Below are positions 28,944-36,998 of a stretch of DNA of 64,000 nucleotides, piece after piece; the first letter of the stretch is position 1, and every line of letters starts with the position of its first letter. Both the position numbers and the translations under genes were made by a program. Location: assembly GCA_028818385.1 (NCBI GenBank), contig JAPPNY010000208.1, positions 8,098 through 72,097 on the forward strand, given 5' to 3'. The stretch comes from Spirochaetaceae bacterium (GTDB taxonomy: Bacteria; Spirochaetota; Spirochaetia; SZUA-6; Bin103). The notes under the pieces are model-generated. The model had not been told where the DNA came from. It searched no databases and was given only the letters and a program-made list of their open reading frames with translations.

Positions 28944-30473
28944 ATGTACCGCCTGGTCGACTCGGCGCAGATGTCGGCGATCGACCGCGAGGCATCCGAG
29001 CGCTTCCGGATCCCGTCGCCGATCCTGATGGAAAACGCCGGGCTCAAGGCGCTGGAGGCGATGCAACGGCGTATCTGGCGCCGGCCCGTTCCCGAGGAAC
29101 CGGTCGCGATCGTATCGGGGCGCGGCAACAATGGGGGGGACGCGCTGGTCGTCGCCCGCCAGCTTCACGCCATCGGCGCGCGGCACATCACGGTGCTTCT
29201 CAGCCACGGCGAACCCGCGGATGGAAGCCAATGTGCGGCCAACCTCGCCATCTGCCGGGCGCTTGGCATCACCGTGCTCGACGCGGCGGAGGCAACGCTC
29301 TCCTGCGGATGGGTGATCGACGGAATGGCCGGCACGGGACAGCGCGGCGCGCTGCGCGGGCCGGCGGCGGCGCTGGCCGAACGGATCAACGGCAGCGCGG
29401 CGCGAGTCATCGCCCTCGATGCGCCGAGCGGAGTGGGGGACCGGTTCACGGCCGACATGCCCGCCGTCCACGCCGACTGGACGCTCGCGCTTGAGCTTCC
29501 GAAGAGGGCGCTCTACCTGCCGGCCGCCCGGCCCGCATGCGGGAGCATCATCGTCGTGCCGATCGGGTTTCCCGCCGCGCTCACCGATCCGGCCGCCGGG
29601 AACGCCCGGCTGCTCGGCCCCGCGGCGCTGGCGGTCATGCTGCCGTCCGTGCCGGCGGACGCGCACAAGGGGACACGCGGGCACGTGGCGGTCCTTGCCG
29701 GCTCCGCCGGGACGGCGGGCGCCGCGCGCCTGGCCGCGACCGCCGCTGCCTGCAGCCGCGCGGGCCTGGTGACGCTGCACGCCGATGCCGACACCTACCC
29801 GGTCCAGGCCGGCGCGCTTACCTCGGTGATGGTCGTTCCCTGGTCGGAAGCGGCGGAACCAGGCGAGCTCGCCCGGCGTTTCGACAGCCTGGTGGTCGGT
29901 CCCGGGTGGGGGACCGGGCCGGCCCGTTCGGAGTGGCTGCAGCGGTTGCTCGTCATGCCGTGCCGCGGCGTGCTGGATGCCGACGCGACCACGCTGCTCG
30001 CGCGTGCCGGCGGGCCGGGGCGACTTTCCGGCCGCTGGGTGTTGACGCCCCATCCGGGCGAGCTGGCCCGGCTGCTCGGCGCCACCGTCGCCGAGGCGCT
30101 GGCAGATCCCGCCGCGGCCGCTGCCGACGTGGCTGCGCGGTTCGGCGCGGTCGTCGTGCTGAAAGGGCACGTGACCTACATCGCCGCTCCGGACGGCGGC
30201 GACGCGGCGGGCGTTGGCGCAGAGCCGCCTCTGAGCGTCGTGGACGGCATGCAGCCGTGGCTGGCGACCGGCGGTTCCGGAGATGTGCTGGCCGGCGTCA
30301 TCGGCGCGCTGCTTGCCGGCGGCCGGATTGGCCCCTACCAGGCAGCCTGCGCAGGAGTGCTGATCCACGCCGCGGCGGCTCGACACCTGTACCGCGAGCG
30401 GGGCTGGTTTCTGGCGGAGGACCTGCCGGCGTCGGTGTCGCGCGTGGTAGCCGGCCGTGACGATCTCGGATAG
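28944..30473 (+). CDS. nnr: Bifunctional NAD(P)H-hydrate epimerase / ADP-dependent dehydratase
   Basis: Repairs hydrated NAD(P)H. The N-terminal YjeF_N domain starts MYRLVDSAQMSAIDREA, with LMENAG, GRGNNGGDALVVAR and DAPSGV. The C-terminal carbohydrate-kinase-like domain has HKGTRGHVAVLAGSAG, LTPHPGELARLLG, VLKGHVTYIAAPDG and the ATGGSGDVLAGVIGALLAGG block. ATG 28944 matches the family N-terminus; GTG 28866, overlapping the lipoprotein gene, would add 26 residues. 509 residues. Confidence 0.93.
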   Translation: MYRLVDSAQMSAIDREASERFRIPSPILMENAGLKALEAMQRRIWRRPVPEEPVAIVSGRGNNGGDALVVARQLHAIGARHITVLLSHGEPADGSQCAANLAICRALGITVLDAAEATLSCGWVIDGMAGTGQRGALRGPAAALAERINGSAARVIALDAPSGVGDRFTADMPAVHADWTLALELPKRALYLPAARPACGSIIVVPIGFPAALTDPAAGNARLLGPAALAVMLPSVPADAHKGTRGHVAVLAGSAGTAGAARLAATAAACSRAGLVTLHADADTYPVQAGALTSVMVVPWSEAAEPGELARRFDSLVVGPGWGTGPARSEWLQRLLVMPCRGVLDADATTLLARAGGPGRLSGRWVLTPHPGELARLLGATVAEALADPAAAAADVAARFGAVVVLKGHVTYIAAPDGGDAAGVGAEPPLSVVDGMQPWLATGGSGDVLAGVIGALLAGGRIGPYQAACAGVLIHAAAARHLYRERGWFLAEDLPASVSRVVAGRDDLG

Positions 30474-30516
30474 CGCAGGCCGCACGTCGCCATCAGGTAG
30501 AAGCAGCGTTTCGTTG

Positions 30517-30546
30517 TTGACCTGACGCTTACCGGGCGCTTACCCT
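30517..30546 (+). promoter_or_regulatory. Promoter of the 30553 membrane-protein gene (leaderless geometry)
   Basis: TTGACC (30517-30522), 18-bp spacer, TACCCT (30541-30546), then 6 nt to GTG 30553. Confidence 0.55.
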
Positions 30547-30552
30547 GTCGGG

Positions 30553-31044
30553 GTGCATATCTACCTGTTGTCGGTGTTGAGCACCATCGCCGCCGGCGCG
30601 ACGCTGGCGGCCGATTATCTGGTCGAGCGGATACCCGTTCTGGAGCCTTTGCGGCGCTTCGCGGCAAGCAGCCGCGCCAAGGGCACTCTGGGCGCCATCG
30701 CCCTGGTGATAGGGTTCGTGAAGCTCTTCTGGCGCGCCCCGGGTGAGGTGATCATCGTCGGCGACTTCCTGCCGTCGATTGCCGGCATGCTGCTGGGAGC
30801 CATGCTCATGATCGATCGCTACCAGGAACGGCGGTTGCCCGGAGGCGGTGTCGAGCAGGTTGCCGGCGACGAACCGGGCGACGGTGACGCCACCGGGTCG
30901 TCGGATTCGGGGGCGTCGGACTCGGGCGCCACCGGCATCGCCAGGATCGACGAAACGCTGAAGCCGTACCGGACTCCGCTGGGCCTTGGCGGCATCGCCG
31001 TCGGCGTCATCCACTTCCTGCTGGCAAGCGTGCTGTTCCTGTAA
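30553..31044 (+). CDS. Small membrane protein of unknown function
   Basis: 163 residues. Hydrophobic segments at about 1-20 (IYLLSVLSTIAAGATLAADYL), 43-60 (LGAIALVIGFVKLFW), 65-85 and at the C-terminus (GIAVGVIHFLLASVLFL) suggest three or four membrane helices. Between the last two is a 45-residue acidic, Gly/Ser/Asp-rich loop (GDATGSSDSGASDSGATG). I do not recognise the family. The C-terminal codons TTCCTGTAA recur twice just downstream. Confidence 0.6.
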   Translation: MHIYLLSVLSTIAAGATLAADYLVERIPVLEPLRRFAASSRAKGTLGAIALVIGFVKLFWRAPGEVIIVGDFLPSIAGMLLGAMLMIDRYQERRLPGGGVEQVAGDEPGDGDATGSSDSGASDSGATGIARIDETLKPYRTPLGLGGIAVGVIHFLLASVLFL

Positions 31045-31082
31045 GCGGGACTTCCTGTAGGCGGCACTATTCCTGTAAGCGG
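31036..31082. repeat. Three near-copies of TTCCTGTARGCGG at the end of the membrane-protein gene
   Basis: Copies at 31036-31048, 31052-31064 and 31070-31082 (spacing 16 and 18 bp). The first contains the stop codon of the gene. Confidence 0.7.
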
Positions 31083-31129
31083 TACCGGTAACGGACGTCC
31101 ACTGAAGAGGCGTCGGCCCAACGGGTCAA

Positions 31130-31165
31130 GTCGTCGGGCTCCCTTCCGTCGTCGGGCTCCCTTCC
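31130..31165. repeat. Exact tandem 18-bp duplication in a convergent gap
   Basis: GTCGTCGGGCTCCCTTCC occurs twice without a break (31130-31147 and 31148-31165), between the membrane-protein gene and the EF-G gene ending at 31181. Confidence 0.9.
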
Positions 31166-31180
31166 GCTGCCCTGACTGTA

Positions 31181-33226
31181 TCAGTCTCCGTCCGCCTGCT
31201 TGGCGCGGGCGATCACGTCCTCGGCCACCTTGCCGGAGATCGGCGAGTAGTGGCTGAAGGTCATCTCGAAGGACGCGGTGCCGGAGGTCATCGACTTGAG
31301 GTCGATGGAGTAGCGCAGCATCTCCGACTGCGGGACCTGCGCACGGGTCTCCTGCAGGGACCCTGTCGGCTCCTGTCCCAGCACCCGTCCACGCCGTGAG
31401 CTCAGGTCGGAGAGAATGTCACCCAGGTACTGATCGTCGCTCAACACGACCAGCTCGACAACCGGCTCCAGCAGCACGGGCTTGGCCTGTGCCAGGGCCG
31501 CCTTGGTCGCTTCCCGGGCGGCAAGCTTGAAGGCCAGCTCGGAGGAATCGACCGAGTGCTCCCTGCCGTCCACCACCTTCGCCTCCACGTCCACGACCGG
31601 GTAGCCGGCAAGGACGCCGGACTCCAGCGCCTCGAGGACGCCCTTTTCAACCCCCGGGATGTAGCCCCGCGAGATGGCACCACCCACGATGCCGTTCTCG
31701 AAACGGAACTTCTCACCTCGTGGCAGCGGCTTGATCTCCAGAGAAACCTTGGCGTATTGCCCGTGTCCGCCAGTCTGTTTCTTGTGCTGGTAATCGGCAT
31801 CGGCCGGCCGGTTGATCGTCTCCCGGTACGCGACGCGAGGCAGTTCGGTCTCCACCTCGATCTTGTGGCTGTCGCGGATCCGCCCCAGGACCACGGCCAG
31901 GTGCAACTCCCCCATCGCCGCGACCACGGTTTCGCGCGTCTCGCCGTCGTAACGGACGCGGAAGGTCGGATCGGAGTCCGCCGTCCTGCCGATGATCTCC
32001 GACAGCTTGTCTTCGTCCTGCTTGGAAGCCGTTCGCAGTGAGAGCGCGTGTACCGGTTGCGGGAAGTCCGGCGGCACATAGGTGACGGTTGCCTCCGGGG
32101 CGTGCAGCGTGTCGCTGGTGGCAACATCGGTGAGCTTGTTCAGGACGCCGATGTCCCCGGCAGCCAGCTCCTGCACGTCTTCGAGCTTCTCGCCCTGGCG
32201 GGTGCTCAGCTTGTTCAGCCGAATCTTGGTGCCGGTGCGCGCGCAGATCAGGTCGGCATCGGAGCGAAGGCCGCCGGTGATGACCTTCACGAACGACAAG
32301 CGGCCGGCGTATTGATCGACGCTGGTCTTCAGCACCAGCGCGGAGGCGGGACCGGACGGGTCGATCGTGCACGGAGTGACCTCGCCCGTGCCGTCGGCCT
32401 GCACGGTCGCGCCCGCCGGTGACGGCACCGTGCGCACGATCGCGTCCAGCAGCGGCGTGATTCCCACGTCGTGCAGCGCGGAACCGGCCAGCACCGGAAA
32501 TACCTGACCGGCGGCGACCGCCGCCGTCAGGCCCCGGGTGATCTCCTCGTCGGTCAGCACCTCGTCCTCGAGGTACTTCTCCATCAGTGCGTCGTCGCCT
32601 TCCGCGGCGGCTTCCATCAGCTCCAGCCGCCGCTCCTCTACCGCATCGCTCAACGCGTCCGGCACCGGAGCGTCGCCGCCCGAGCGCAACATCGCGCGCT
32701 GGCCGACGGCGTCCACGACGCCCTCGAACGAGTTCCCGGCCCCGATCGGGACGCTCAGCGGTGCGAACACCCCGCCGAACGACTCGCCCAGGTTCTCGAG
32801 CACGGCGTCGAAGTCGGCATGCTCCTTGTCCATGCCGTTGACGAAGATGATGCGGGGCGTCCCGTCCCGTTCGAGGCGGCGCCACAGCTTTGCCGTTTCG
32901 ATCTGCACGCCGACGTCTGCGCCGACCACGACGACCGCGCACTCGGCGGCGCCGAGCGCCGCCACCACCTCGCCGATGAAGTCGCCGGAACCCGGCGAGT
33001 CGACCAGGTTGACTTTCCGGCCGTCCCAGTCGATGTGGGAGAAGGCGCTGTAGATCGAGATCTGGCGGGCGATCTCTTCCTCCGTGCAGTCGCTGACGGA
33101 CTTTCCGGGGTCGAACTTGGGAACCACGCCGCCGTGGACGAGGATCTGTTCCATCAGCGTGGTCTTTCCCGTGCCGCTGTGGCCTACCAGGGCGACATTG
33201 CGAATTCGGTCTGTAGGGACGCTCAT
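31181..33226 (-). CDS. EF-G-like translational GTPase with altered G motifs (EF-G-2 type)
   Basis: 681 residues with the five-domain EF-G layout. The P-loop is GHSGTGKTTL, the G3 motif is DSPGSGDF instead of DTPGHVDF, and G4 is NGMD instead of NKMD. The usual catalytic histidine after DTPG is therefore replaced, as in the EF-G-2 type of Thermus and relatives. Domain IV contains the segment QTGGHGQYAKVSLEI and domain V ends in a normal fold. It may act as a regulatory or stress translocase rather than the main EF-G. ATG 33226 has GGAG upstream and a strong promoter further up. Confidence 0.85.
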   Translation of the reverse strand: MSVPTDRIRNVALVGHSGTGKTTLMEQILVHGGVVPKFDPGKSVSDCTEEEIARQISIYSAFSHIDWDGRKVNLVDSPGSGDFIGEVVAALGAAECAVVVVGADVGVQIETAKLWRRLERDGTPRIIFVNGMDKEHADFDAVLENLGESFGGVFAPLSVPIGAGNSFEGVVDAVGQRAMLRSGGDAPVPDALSDAVEERRLELMEAAAEGDDALMEKYLEDEVLTDEEITRGLTAAVAAGQVFPVLAGSALHDVGITPLLDAIVRTVPSPAGATVQADGTGEVTPCTIDPSGPASALVLKTSVDQYAGRLSFVKVITGGLRSDADLICARTGTKIRLNKLSTRQGEKLEDVQELAAGDIGVLNKLTDVATSDTLHAPEATVTYVPPDFPQPVHALSLRTASKQDEDKLSEIIGRTADSDPTFRVRYDGETRETVVAAMGELHLAVVLGRIRDSHKIEVETELPRVAYRETINRPADADYQHKKQTGGHGQYAKVSLEIKPLPRGEKFRFENGIVGGAISRGYIPGVEKGVLEALESGVLAGYPVVDVEAKVVDGREHSVDSSELAFKLAAREATKAALAQAKPVLLEPVVELVVLSDDQYLGDILSDLSSRRGRVLGQEPTGSLQETRAQVPQSEMLRYSIDLKSMTSGTASFEMTFSHYSPISGKVAEDVIARAKQADGD

Positions 33227-33260
33227 AACGGTGATGCTCCGGGCTGGACTCTGAACGGCG

Positions 33261-33289
33261 ACGCTATGCAGGCGGTATTGCGCTGTCAA
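33261..33289 (-). promoter_or_regulatory. Promoter of the EF-G-2-type gene
   Basis: Minus-strand TTGACA (33289-33284), 17-bp spacer, TAGCGT (33266-33261). The predicted leader is about 28 nt and contains GGAG. Confidence 0.7.
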
Positions 33290-33331
33290 GCGGCGTGCGC
33301 GCGGCGCGGTGAGGGGCGGGCCCGCGACGCC

Positions 33332-35392
33332 TCAATTCCCGCGCGCCGGCGCGTAGTGGGCGAACGCCATCGTGTAGGCGGCGCGGCCCTGGGTCGCGCT
33401 GCGCAGATCGGTGGTGTACCCGAACATGGCCCCCAGCGGTACCTTGGCGCTGACCCGTTCCGCGGCGTGGCCGGACTCCACCGTGTCGATGGCCCCGCCG
33501 CGCATCTGCAGACCGCCGAGCACCTCGCCGACGAACTCCTTCGGGGTGGTGACGTCCACGCTCATCACAGGCTCCAACAGGATCGGCGCCGCCTTCCGGC
33601 AGCAGCTCACGAAGCCGCTCGCCGCCGCGGCCTCGAATGCGAACTCGCTGGCGCGGTCCTGGTCGTACGCACAGTCGGCCAGCTCGACGGCGACATCGAC
33701 CAGGGGGTACCCGAACCCCGGGCCGGATGAGAAGCCTGCCTCGATGCCGCGTGAGATCGCCGCGCACAGCGCCTCCGGAAGGCCCGCGGCAGCCGGGACC
33801 GGCCCGGGATCGAAGGTGCACTCGCCGCCCCGGCTGCGTGGCGAGACGCGCAGGCTCAAGGCCGCGTAGTGGGCACGGCCGCCGATCTCGCGTTCGAACT
33901 CTTCGTGGTGCTCGACCGGAGCGGAGACCGACTCCCGGAAGGAGACCTGTGGCTTGCCGACTCTGGCGTCGATGCCGGTGCGCTCCGCGATCTGCCGCAT
34001 CAGCACCTCGAGATGCAGCTCGCCCATGCCGGAGACAAGGAGCTGGCCGGTCTCATCGTTTTCCTCCACCGCGAACGTCGGGTCTTCGAGCCGCAGCGCC
34101 TCCAGCGAGTCGAGCAGAGCGGCGGCGTCGGATGCGGAGTGCGGCTCCACGGCCACCGATACCACCGGCAGCGGGAAGCGCATGCGTTCCAAGAGCCCGG
34201 TTGGCTGTGCGGCGCCTCCTGCCTGGCTGCCGCGCTGCTTGCTGGTCACCGTGTCGCCGGTGCGGGCGAACTTCAGTCCCACCGCCACGGCAATTTCGCC
34301 GGCGCTCACCGAATCGATCTGTTCGCGCCTGTTGGCGTGCATGCGCAGCAGGCGCTGAATGCGCTCGGTGCGGCCCTGGCTGAGGTTCAGGAGCCGGTCG
34401 CCGCGGCGGAAGGTCCCCGAGTAGACGCGGAGATAGCTCAAGGGCCCGGACTCGCGGTCGTTCTGCAGTTTGAAGGCAAGCGCGAGCGGCTGCCCCTTCG
34501 CCGACCGGGCGAGCAGCGGCTGGTCGGCGGCACTCCCGTCCCGGTCGAGGAGTTGGAGAGCGGGGAGCTCGCCCGGTGCCGGCAGATACCAGACGATCGC
34601 ATCCAGCAACGGCTGGATACCGATGTTGCGCCGCGCCGCTCCGGCGAGCACGGGAACGATCCGGCCCGAAGCCACCGCCGCGCGGACCGCCTCCCGCAGC
34701 AGTGGGACCGGCAGCTCGCGGCCCTCCAGGTAACGCTCGGCGATCTCGTCCGACCCGTCCGCGAGCGCGTCGACGAGCAGGTCGCGGCGCGGCCCCACCT
34801 CCGGGTCCGCGGGATCGGCCGCGCGGCGCTGCATCGCGGTACCGTCGTCGCTCCAGGAGATCCGCTCCATCGTGATCAGGTCGACGATCCCGCGCAGCTC
34901 GCGGTCTTCGCCCCACGGCACCTGGAGCGCGACCGGCTCGGCGGAGAGCAGACTGCGCATCTGCTGCAGTACCCCATCGAACGATGCGCCGGCGCGGTCC
35001 AGCTTGTTGACGAAGGCGATGCGGGCGACCGAATGGCGATCCGCCTGGTGCCACACCGTCTCCGACTGCGGCTCGACCCCTTCCACGGCGGAGAAGATCG
35101 CCACCGCGCCGTCGAGCACGCGCAGCGAACGCTCCACCTCGGCGGTGAAATCGACGTGTCCGGGGGTGTCGATGAGGTTGATCTGATGGTCGGCCCAGAA
35201 ACAGGTGATGGCCGCCGAGGTGATGCTGATGCCGCGTTCCTGCTCCTGCGGCATCCAGTCCGTGGTCGCCTCGCCGTCGTCGACCTCGCCGATGCGGTGG
35301 GTGCGCCCCGTGAAAAAGAGCATCCGCTCCGTGGTCGTGGTCTTGCCGGCATCGATGTGCGAGATGATTCCTACGTTGCGGATAGGCGGCAT
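33332..35392 (-). CDS. Elongation factor G paralogue, spdEFG2/mtEFG2-like
   Basis: 686 residues with canonical GTPase motifs: HIDAGKTTTTER, RGISITSAA, DTPGHVDF and NKLDRAG. The segment GDVDxG/TTDWMPQEQERGI, here GEVDDGEATTDWMPQEQERGI read in two parts, is characteristic of the second EF-G of spirochaetes (Borrelia fus-2), a relative of mitochondrial EFG2 used for ribosome recycling. That assignment is from memory. ATG 35392, with GGGG upstream. The gene precedes the EF-G-2-type gene on the same strand by 105 bp but that gene has its own promoter. Confidence 0.88.
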   Translation of the reverse strand: MPPIRNVGIISHIDAGKTTTTERMLFFTGRTHRIGEVDDGEATTDWMPQEQERGISITSAAITCFWADHQINLIDTPGHVDFTAEVERSLRVLDGAVAIFSAVEGVEPQSETVWHQADRHSVARIAFVNKLDRAGASFDGVLQQMRSLLSAEPVALQVPWGEDRELRGIVDLITMERISWSDDGTAMQRRAADPADPEVGPRRDLLVDALADGSDEIAERYLEGRELPVPLLREAVRAAVASGRIVPVLAGAARRNIGIQPLLDAIVWYLPAPGELPALQLLDRDGSAADQPLLARSAKGQPLALAFKLQNDRESGPLSYLRVYSGTFRRGDRLLNLSQGRTERIQRLLRMHANRREQIDSVSAGEIAVAVGLKFARTGDTVTSKQRGSQAGGAAQPTGLLERMRFPLPVVSVAVEPHSASDAAALLDSLEALRLEDPTFAVEENDETGQLLVSGMGELHLEVLMRQIAERTGIDARVGKPQVSFRESVSAPVEHHEEFEREIGGRAHYAALSLRVSPRSRGGECTFDPGPVPAAAGLPEALCAAISRGIEAGFSSGPGFGYPLVDVAVELADCAYDQDRASEFAFEAAAASGFVSCCRKAAPILLEPVMSVDVTTPKEFVGEVLGGLQMRGGAIDTVESGHAAERVSAKVPLGAMFGYTTDLRSATQGRAAYTMAFAHYAPARGN

Positions 35393-35453
35393 GGCGTTCC
35401 CCGCGACCCCACGGCATGGTACGACAAAGCCGGCAGGCGCGTAGCGGTTCGCT

Positions 35454-36203
35454 TCAGCTCCCGAATCGTCCCAGCAGCGCGGCCATGCGGCGGCCACCGT
35501 CCCTCCCCGCCGCCCGCTCCGCCCGGAAGGAGAGCAACGCCGGCGAGCACGCCGTGCAGTCGTCGTACACGGTGACGCTGGCGACACCCGCTTGGCACAG
35601 CAGAGCGATGTTGGCCGCGCGCAGGTCGATGCGGCCCGCTCCGCCTGCCACGTCGGCCGCGTCCGCCCCGAACCGCTCGCGGAAGCGGCGCGCCCGCTCC
35701 GCCGGCACGTCGTAGCAGCACGGACCGATGCCGGGACCGATGACCGCATCATAGGCGTCGGTACGGCGGCCGAAGCGGCGTTCCAGGCAGGCGAGCGCGT
35801 CGGCGACGATGCCGGTGCCGCGCCAGCCGGAGTGCAGCAGCGCCGGGAGCCTTCCGTCGCGGGGGATCAGGAAGATCGGCAGGCAGTCGGCGACGGTCAC
35901 GCATAGCACGTCGGTCGGCGTCCCGGCGATCACGCCGTCGGCCGGGAGCGCTGCGTCAGCGGAACGAAGGCCGGCGACCACCACGCGACGCGTGTGGCGC
36001 TGGACCACGCGCCGGATTCGCTCGGGTCCGACGCCGAGCGCTCCGCAGATCCGCCGCCATGCGGCCGGATCGTTCATGTCTCCGGCATCCGCAGTGGTCA
36101 GGACGGCGCGCAACGGTACCGGCGCCGCCAGATCGACGATCGGCGCGGCTGCCGCTCCGGGCTCGATGACGCGCCGGTCGACTCTTGGGGCCGGCGCCGT
36201 CAG
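35454..36203 (-). CDS. pgeF: PgeF/YfiH family purine nucleoside phosphorylase (LACC1-like)
   Basis: Zinc enzyme reported to phosphorolyse or deaminate purine nucleosides and linked to peptidoglycan editing. Motifs: RVVQRHTRRVVV (first metal His), VTVADCLPIFL, LLHSGWRGTGI, IGPGIGPCCYDV and DDCTACSPALLSFR. The family N-terminus (a TT-R-like block, here LTTADAGD) lies upstream of the first ATG (36077). The frame is open to CTG 36203, which overlaps the bioY stop as CTGA and gives 249 residues; a TTG near 36113 is an alternative. Identity firm, start inferred. Confidence 0.88.
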   Translation of the reverse strand: MTAPAPRVDRRVIEPGAAAAPIVDLAAPVPLRAVLTTADAGDMNDPAAWRRICGALGVGPERIRRVVQRHTRRVVVAGLRSADAALPADGVIAGTPTDVLCVTVADCLPIFLIPRDGRLPALLHSGWRGTGIVADALACLERRFGRRTDAYDAVIGPGIGPCCYDVPAERARRFRERFGADAADVAGGAGRIDLRAANIALLCQAGVASVTVYDDCTACSPALLSFRAERAAGRDGGRRMAALLGRFGS

Positions 36204-36817
36204 TTCGTGCGAACCAGCCGCCAGACGGCCGGCATGAGCAGGGCGGCGATGGCCAACTTCACGAGATCGCCGACGATGAAGGGGGTGAGCCCCCACTGCA
36301 GGATCGGGTTGTCCCAGCCGGCGACGCTCCCGAGCCACAGCAGCCCCGGGACGTAGATGACGACGTTGCCGATCAGCATGGCCGCCGCGGCCAACGGAAC
36401 GCTGCGGTCCCACCCCGCCTCGGCCAGCAGGCCGATCACCAGCGTTGCCAGCAGGAAGCCGAGCAGGTAGCCGCCGGTGGTGCCGACCATGTAGGCCAGC
36501 CCGATTCCCCTCTCCGGAGTGCCGGCGAACACCGGCAACCCCACGGCTCCCTCCAACAGATAGAGAAGCACGGTGAGTCCGCCCAGACGCCAGCCCGCCG
36601 CCATGCCGATCACCAGGATCACCAGGGTCTGCAGGGTCATCGGTACCGGCACCATGGGGACCTTGATCTTCGACGAGACCGCGATCAGCAAGCTCCCGAC
36701 CAGCGCCAGAAACAGGACGCGGAACAGGTTGGCGGCCCACGTGCCCGAACCGGAGGCGCTCCCGGCCGGCGGCCACAGGCGATCGATCAGGGTGTGTGGA
36801 TGTGACCGTTCGACCAT
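36200..36817 (-). CDS. bioY: Biotin ECF transporter substrate-binding protein BioY
   Basis: Membrane S-component for biotin uptake. About six hydrophobic segments; family features PVPMTLQTLVILVIG, AVGLPVFAG, GGYLLGFLLA and LTPFIVGDLVKLAIAAL are present. ATG 36817 is chosen; a TTGCAC-N18-TAGACT promoter ends 7 nt upstream, so the message is probably leaderless. The next gene, pgeF, starts on its stop codon. EcfA/EcfT genes are not nearby, and no biotin synthesis genes or BirA operator are seen. Confidence 0.92.
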   Translation of the reverse strand: MVERSHPHTLIDRLWPPAGSASGSGTWAANLFRVLFLALVGSLLIAVSSKIKVPMVPVPMTLQTLVILVIGMAAGWRLGGLTVLLYLLEGAVGLPVFAGTPERGIGLAYMVGTTGGYLLGFLLATLVIGLLAEAGWDRSVPLAAAAMLIGNVVIYVPGLLWLGSVAGWDNPILQWGLTPFIVGDLVKLAIAALLMPAVWRLVRTN

Positions 36818-36824
36818 CGCCGGG

Positions 36825-36854
36825 AGTCTATGGGGCGGTCGGAGCACCGTGCAA
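36825..36854 (-). promoter_or_regulatory. Promoter of bioY-pgeF (leaderless geometry)
   Basis: Minus-strand TTGCAC (36854-36849), 18-bp spacer, TAGACT (36830-36825), then 7 nt to the bioY ATG. Confidence 0.6.
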
Positions 36855-36883
36855 GCGGTGTCCCGTCCCGCCACCACGGCGTG

Positions 36884-36984
36884 CCGTTTGACGCGGTCGC
36901 GGGCCGTCCCTATGGTGCCCGTTCGGGTGGAGTCGCGGCCACGGCGTTTGACGCCGTAGCGGGGCGTCCCTACTGTGCCCGTTC
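36884..36984 (+). repeat. Duplicated promoter unit upstream of gltX (60-bp period)
   Basis: Two 41-bp copies, 36884-36924 and 36944-36984, match at 35 of 41 positions. Each carries TTGACG, a 17-bp spacer and a -10 (TATGGT at 36911-36916; TACTGT at 36971-36976), so gltX appears to have tandem duplicated promoters. Confidence 0.8.
36948..36976 (+). promoter_or_regulatory. gltX-proximal promoter
   Basis: TTGACG (36948-36953), 17-bp spacer, TACTGT (36971-36976), 22 nt before the gltX ATG. The upstream duplicate is at 36888-36916. Confidence 0.6.
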
Positions 36985-36998
36985 ACCGGAAACAGAAG

